Part shown: positions 59,525 through 64,000 of the stretch, piece by piece
How the letters are laid out: each line of letters starts with the position of its first letter
Numbering within the stretch: position 1 is the stretch's first letter
Assembly: GCA_016710985.1 (NCBI GenBank)
Contig: JADJTX010000023.1
Span: forward strand, 20,993 to 84,992
DNA: 64,000 nt
Direction: 5' to 3'
Source of the DNA: Ignavibacteria bacterium
Lineage (GTDB): Bacteria; Bacteroidota; Ignavibacteria; Tepidaquicellales; Tepidaquicellaceae
The notes under the pieces: model-generated
Databases searched by the model: none
What the model saw: the letters and a program-made list of their open reading frames with translations, nothing else
Told to the model about the DNA's origin: nothing
Translations under genes and position numbers: made by a program

Positions 59525-60259
59525 TTATTTTACCGCAGGCATTATAAACAAACTGTCATCCACACTAACATTGGTTTCAACTTTATCTATTGTAACTTTC
59601 TGTCCTGCGTCACCACCGACCTCTTTAAACTCAATTGACATTGGAAACAAAACCCCGTCTGTTTTCTGATAATTACCATACAGCGTCTCGGCTTTAATTT
59701 CCTTTTCTCCGACTTTTTCTTTTGCTGTTCTCTTTTAAAATCAGGTAAGAAGAAACATCGAGGAAATAATATGTCATGTCACCGTCCTTATCAGTCACTC
59801 TGATCTTATAAACTTCAGTTCCTTCGAAATCATCTTTGCCGAGAAATTCAGCTTTGTAACCTTTTTGTTTATAATTTATTAGCTCACCTTCTATTTCAGC
59901 ATGTTTCCTAATATCTTTAACTTCTTCAGCGGGAAGCTTCTCTGCGTCTTTTGTGCCCTGAAACGGATTTATCATCCATCCGTTATTCTGATCACATGCT
60001 CTGATCAAGCTCATTCCCTGATAAGACATTTCCATTCTTGCTTTCCCGTCACGTTTGACAAAAGTCACCATGGGAATATCCAGACCATTTCCGTAATACT
60101 TACCGGTCAGCTTAACAGTTTTTATTTTCATCAGATTATCTGCTCCGCCCATTGCCTCAGCGTAGTTTTCATCAGTTCATCTACCGTCTGAGTGTAACCT
60201 GCTGATATCATAGCAAAAGAACACAAAGCAACTGCAAGAAAAAGATTTAGTTTCTTCAT
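59525..60259 (-). CDS. Outer-membrane lipoprotein-sorting-like protein (two frameshifts)
   Basis: From ATG 60259 a signal peptide (LFLAVALCSFAMISAGYTQ) leads to MKNYAEAMGGADNLMKIKTV after a one-base correction near 60150, then LTGKYYGNGLDIPMVTFVKR, EMSYQGMSLIRACDQNNGWM and FEGTEVYKIRVTDKDGDMTY. A second correction near 59730 continues it as KVGEKEIKAETLYGNYQKTD and FPMSIEFKEVGGDAGQKVTI to the stop at 59525. The fold pattern is LolA/LolB-like, as in proteins annotated outer membrane lipoprotein-sorting protein. About 243 residues. Confidence 0.75.
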
Positions 60260-60587
60260 TTTATTTATTTTGTTTTAATTTGTATAAAAAATTTATTTAA
60301 AATCAACTTAAAAGATCAGAGAAGGAGAAGAATATTGTGTTAGACGAAATTTCTATATTTATGTTTTACAAATATACAAAAATTATTCTTCAAATTGTTT
60401 TATATTTTAAAAATCGCTGAGTAGTTATAATCATTTGTTTGTCACTTAACTCTTTTATAATTGACTTTGTTTTATTAATTTCTCGCAACATTTAAAGGAT
60501 AGAATTAGAAATTTTAGTGTTACAAATCGCATGTATTTGATTTAAATTATAATTAACAAAATAATTTATTAATCAGAATATTCACAT
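60260..60587. other. Divergent AT-rich intergenic region
   Basis: About 330 bases, strongly AT-rich, between the lipoprotein-sorting-like gene and the metzincin gene. No open frame, repeat family or terminator is visible; it presumably holds both promoters. Confidence 0.5.
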
Positions 60588-62706
60588 ATGAAGTATACAT
60601 ATAAATTATTATTCACATTGCTTTTAGCTTTGGGTTTAATGTTTAATGAAAGCTCTTTTGCCCAAAGGCAAACATATTACAATTATTTTCTTTAAAAGAA
60701 GAGAACTCCGTTTTTTAAACACCCTGTCTTCGGAAACTCTTGAACAGCGGCTGATTACTAAATGTAAATTCACAGCGCTTAATGAAATCTGCGATAATAA
60801 ATATTCTGATATTTCACTCAGCATTCCGTATCCGGAAGGAAGGTCGGCAATTGTTAATTTAAAAGATTTGACATAGTAACTTCGGATGCAAAGCTGGTTT
60901 TAAGGACCGCCGCCGGGAATGAGGAAGTGTCGTGGATCGATTACGGAGTCACCTACGCAGGAAATCTTTCAGGTGACAGTAAAACATTTGTTGTCATAAA
61001 TATAACACGTGAGAAAGTTACAGGCTTACTGAGTGATGCTTTTGATAATTATGTAATCGGGATTCTTAAAGATGAAAATGGTAATGACGCAGGTAGTCAT
61101 GTATTGTATAAAGAAGGCAATAACATACAATCTGAGAATACTTTTAATTGTGAATCAAATGATATGATATCCCCTGAAGCAGTTGAGAAAATGAGGAATG
61201 ACATTACGGAACAGATGAATGATTCATCACCAAATGATCTGCTTGAAGCAAACATTGCAATTGATGTTGATAACATTACTTACAACAACTTCAGCGGTTC
61301 CATGCAGAACACTACTAATTTTATTGTATCGGTCATGTCAGCAGTTTCAGCAATGTTCTTAAAGGAAGTTAATGTAAAATTAACAATATCATATTTAAGA
61401 ATATGGACCGTACCGGATCCGTATACCGGAGGAAATTCATCTGTGATTTTTGATCAGTTCAAGGCTGAGTGGAACGCGAACCAGGGTTCTGTGCAAAGAA
61501 CAGTTGCGCATCTCATAAGTACGAGATCAAATTTTCTTGGCGGTATCGGTAACATTAATGTTTTATGCAACACTAATAACGGATACGCATTTACTGTTAC
61601 GTGGAATAACTTTCAGCCACTTCCACATATTTCTGGGAACGTTTGCTGTGACTCACGAGTTCGGGCATAACTTTGGTTCCAATCATACGCACAACTGCAG
61701 CTGATAGGAGGACCCATTGATACTTGCTGGACAGTTGAAGGAGGATGTTACAACGGACCGTTAATTCCAAAGACCGGCACTATAATGAGCTACTGTCATC
61801 AGGCCGGATCTGTCAGCTTAATACAGGGTTTCGGACCGCAGCCAAGAGCGCTCATAAGAAGCCGCGCTGAAGCAGCTAACTGTATTCAAAATTCTTCGAG
61901 GAACATTGTGCTGGGATATCCGAACGGACTGGAGACTTTCAGGAAAGGAAGGTCAATACAGATATACTGGGGAACTTCTCTTAGCTCGGGAAATGTCAAC
62001 ATTGAACTTTCAACCAATAATGGTTCAAGCTGGCAGACGATACAAATAATATACCGGCGACTCAAAGAGTACTCGACTGGACAGTTCCGGATGTTTCGCT
62101 TACGACACAGGCAAAGGTTAGAATAATAAATTCCGATAATCCGGCTGAAGGAGATACAAGCGATGCTTCATTTACGATACAGTCTTATCAGAATCCTTAT
62201 AATATAACAATTGGTCTGGAAGGATTCTGGAACGGATCAGTACAGGTGCCTGATACAGTGAGATTATACTTCAGAAGCAGTGCAGCGCCGTATAACATAA
62301 TGGACTCTTCAAAAGTATTTTTAAACACAGCCGGTAACATAGTTGGCGGAATGTCAAATACAACGGGAGGAAATTATTTCATACAGGCAAAGCACAGAAA
62401 TGCTGTTGAAACCTGGAGCTCAGCGCCTGTGAATTTTCGGCTACTACAACTACTTATAACTTCTACATTGCAGACACGCGCATGGAAACAATCAGATCTT
62501 AAAATCTGCAAGATGGTGTTTTTCAGCGGTGATGTGAATCAGCAGGGGGCATTGATCTGTCGGATGTAATGCTGGTCAGTAATGATGCCGCAAATTTTCT
62601 CACAGGAGGCCTTTAGCGCTGACGTGACGGGGATAATATCACTGTTTAAGTGAGTTTAATAACTCATAATAATTCAGGAAGGTTTATAATGGTAATAAGA
62701 CCTTAG
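60588..62706 (+). CDS. Secreted metzincin (M12-like) protease with dockerin-like C-terminus (many frameshifts)
   Basis: ATG 60588 begins a signal peptide (LLFTLLLALGLMFNESSFA). The pro/peptidase region (FVVINITREKVTGLLSDAF, NLLEANI-type helices) leads to the zinc motif in the frame beginning at 61650: VTHEFGHNFGSNHTHNCS, an HExxHxxGxxH site, with the Met-turn at GTIMSYCHQAG about 110 bases later. The C-terminus has the shared module (SSAAPYNIMDSSKVFL, AKHRNAVETWS, GDVNQQG, IDLSDVMLVSNDAANF, ending HNNSGRFIMVIRP). At least seven indels break the frame. Predicted extracellular protease of about 700 residues. Confidence 0.75.
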
Positions 62707-62761
62707 AACGTTTGTGTAAGAGCCATTTGTGAGCTTAATGATCCCTTTTGTAAAATAAAAG

Positions 62762-64000
62762 CTACTCCTTGGTCTTTTTTAGTTCTTCTATTCTATTATT
62801 AAAATAAGCAGAGTCTGCGGGAAAATATTTAACAGCTTTATTGTAAGCTTCAACAGCATCATTATATTTATTCAGCTCTGTGAGAGTTCAGTCGTATTTA
62901 TCATATAATTCATGATTAGCTGAATCAAGTTTCATGGCTTTCATGTACATCTCGTGTAGCTTCCGCAAATTTTTTCTGACTAGTTTAAGACATTTCCTGC
63001 TTTCGGCATAAGAGTTCAGCAAATTCCAGGCTTCCAGTCTGATTGAATTATTAAACACTGACAATGCTTCATCAAACCGCTTTTGTTCATAGTATGCATT
63101 TCCGAGGTCAGTAGTTGCATCAAAAGGAATCAGCATCAAGATCTATGGCTTTCAAGCACATCAATTGCCTCATCATATTTTTTTCTTTTAACAAAAGCCT
63201 GCCATAGTCCGCGTATACCTTATCATAATTAAGATCAAGCTGAATAGACTTTTTTATAAAACCATTCCGCGCTGTCATTCTTATTCTGCGCGGCAAGATT
63301 TAATCCGATGTAATGATTTGTGTAAGTATAAGATGGGTTCAGACTCAGAGCTTTTTTGTAAATTTCCGCTGCTTCATTATATCTATTTTCATCGTACAAT
63401 GAATAAGCCAAGCCATTGTATGCATCAACATACTTAGGATCCAGCTCTATTGCCTTTTTATACAACCTTATTGATTCATCAAATTTACCCTCTTCCCATT
63501 TGATATATCCGTCCAGTGTATAAGCCATGGGATCGTCTTCTTTCGGAAGATGAGTCAGGGAATATCTGATCATATCCAACGCTTCTTCTTTATCGGTGCT
63601 GTTTTTGTCATAGTTGTAATACAGGTAATATGCAAGAAGATACGGCTGGGTATATTTCAGTATGTATTTTGCCGCTTCGCTTAAGATATTATCGAGATCG
63701 TCCAATTCTCCGGAAAAAGTTTTCGACGGTTCACCCTGAACTCTAATGGTCAGATACAGCTTTTTATTCAGTACAACTTCACCGGATATGCGCGTTTGCT
63801 TTCGGCCCAGAAAAATTTTTAAATTATGAAGCAACGACTTCATGGAGATACCGGAACCGGGAATTACCAGTTCAAGCTGTGAATCATAAAAAACAGGAGT
63901 GATATCAAAATTTTTATACGATGTATCGGCATGCGATTTATAGTTCTCGATCTGATCAATAAGCTTGTTCGCGATTGCCTGTCCCGTTATGTTCATCTTT
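62762..64000 (-). CDS. TPR-repeat protein, partial and frameshifted
   Basis: Reads off the right edge; the Met at 63996 is probably internal (NITGQAIANKLIDQIENYKS). An N-terminal region (FYDSQLELVIPGSGISMKSL, LHNLKIFLGRKQTRISGEVV) precedes several TPR units: YVDAYNGLAYSLYDENRYNE, AAEIYKKALSLNPSYTYTNH, GNAYYEQKRFDEALSVFNNS. At least three indels (near 62889, 63140 and 63230) break the tail; the stop at 62762 follows IEELKKTKE. I recall similar proteins with this N-terminal domain in environmental bacteria, without a known function. Confidence 0.7.

Noticed and set aside
1..64000. tRNA, rRNA or other standard RNA genes
   Set aside because: No tRNA T-loop/anticodon arrangement or rRNA-like stretch was recognised by eye in the gaps; short RNAs could still be missed without a covariance search.

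Overview
The window looks like part of a chromosome from an Ignavibacteria-type bacterium (Bacteroidota/Chlorobi/Ignavibacteriota assemblage). The evidence is AT-rich DNA, a type A type-IX-secretion C-terminal signal (NYPNPFNPST near base 890), a PorV-like outer-membrane protein, large secreted proteins ending in dockerin-like Ca-binding repeats, frequent TTG starts, and intergenic spaces filled with short periodic repeats. No rRNA, tRNA, CRISPR array, phage or complete insertion sequence was recognised. The lineage is inferred from protein style, not from a marker gene.

Layout. 1-6.1 kb: a partial PQQ-type sugar dehydrogenase, a beta-sandwich protein, a lineage-specific helical protein and a secreted dockerin-ended protein. 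6.4-10.1 kb: cyanophycinase and cyanophycin synthetase (storage polymer turnover). 10.3-13.2 kb: GlcD-type FAD oxidase, hot-dog thioesterase and nadC. 13.2-16.2 kb: three tandem small exported paralogues and a polysaccharide flippase. 16.4-19.9 kb (minus strand): a redox-looking envelope operon of diheme lipoprotein, DUF4266 lipoprotein, DUF3570 barrel, Tat-exported NusG-II protein and ApbE flavin transferase. 20.2-22.9 kb: lexA, comB, purB. 23-30.4 kb: PDZ/GAF/SpoIIE phosphatase, patatin-BamA protein, and a Na+ symporter abutting thiamine pyrophosphokinase. 30.7-34.9 kb: a giant secreted protein with five 134-residue repeats. 35.4-46.7 kb: transketolase C-half, HtrA protease, bactofilin, isoaspartyl peptidase, PorV, CtpA protease, two DUF3108 proteins, LolA, a YbhN-like protein and DedA (envelope biogenesis and maintenance). 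47-52.8 kb: peptide ABC transporter genes with an embedded NlpC/P60 lipoprotein. 53.2-64 kb: a GAF-domain protein, DUF6265, a BNR-propeller protein, a lipoprotein-sorting-like protein, a metzincin protease and a partial TPR protein.

A dominant property is single-base frameshifts: roughly 35 across the window, many in homopolymer runs, and in most cases conserved protein sequence continues in the neighbouring frame. Restoring one base usually recovers a family-typical protein. I therefore treat these as intact genes damaged by residual sequencing indels (strongest at both ends of the window) rather than as pseudogenes, and give reconstructed gene spans.

The most interesting signals are: a roughly 190-residue C-terminal module shared by three otherwise unrelated secreted proteins; the ApbE/NusG-II/DUF3570/DUF4266/diheme operon, whose barrel carries two flavinylation-like heptads; two families of roughly 200-bp dispersed inverted-repeat elements plus a possible third; and pervasive 9-10-bp tandem arrays between genes.
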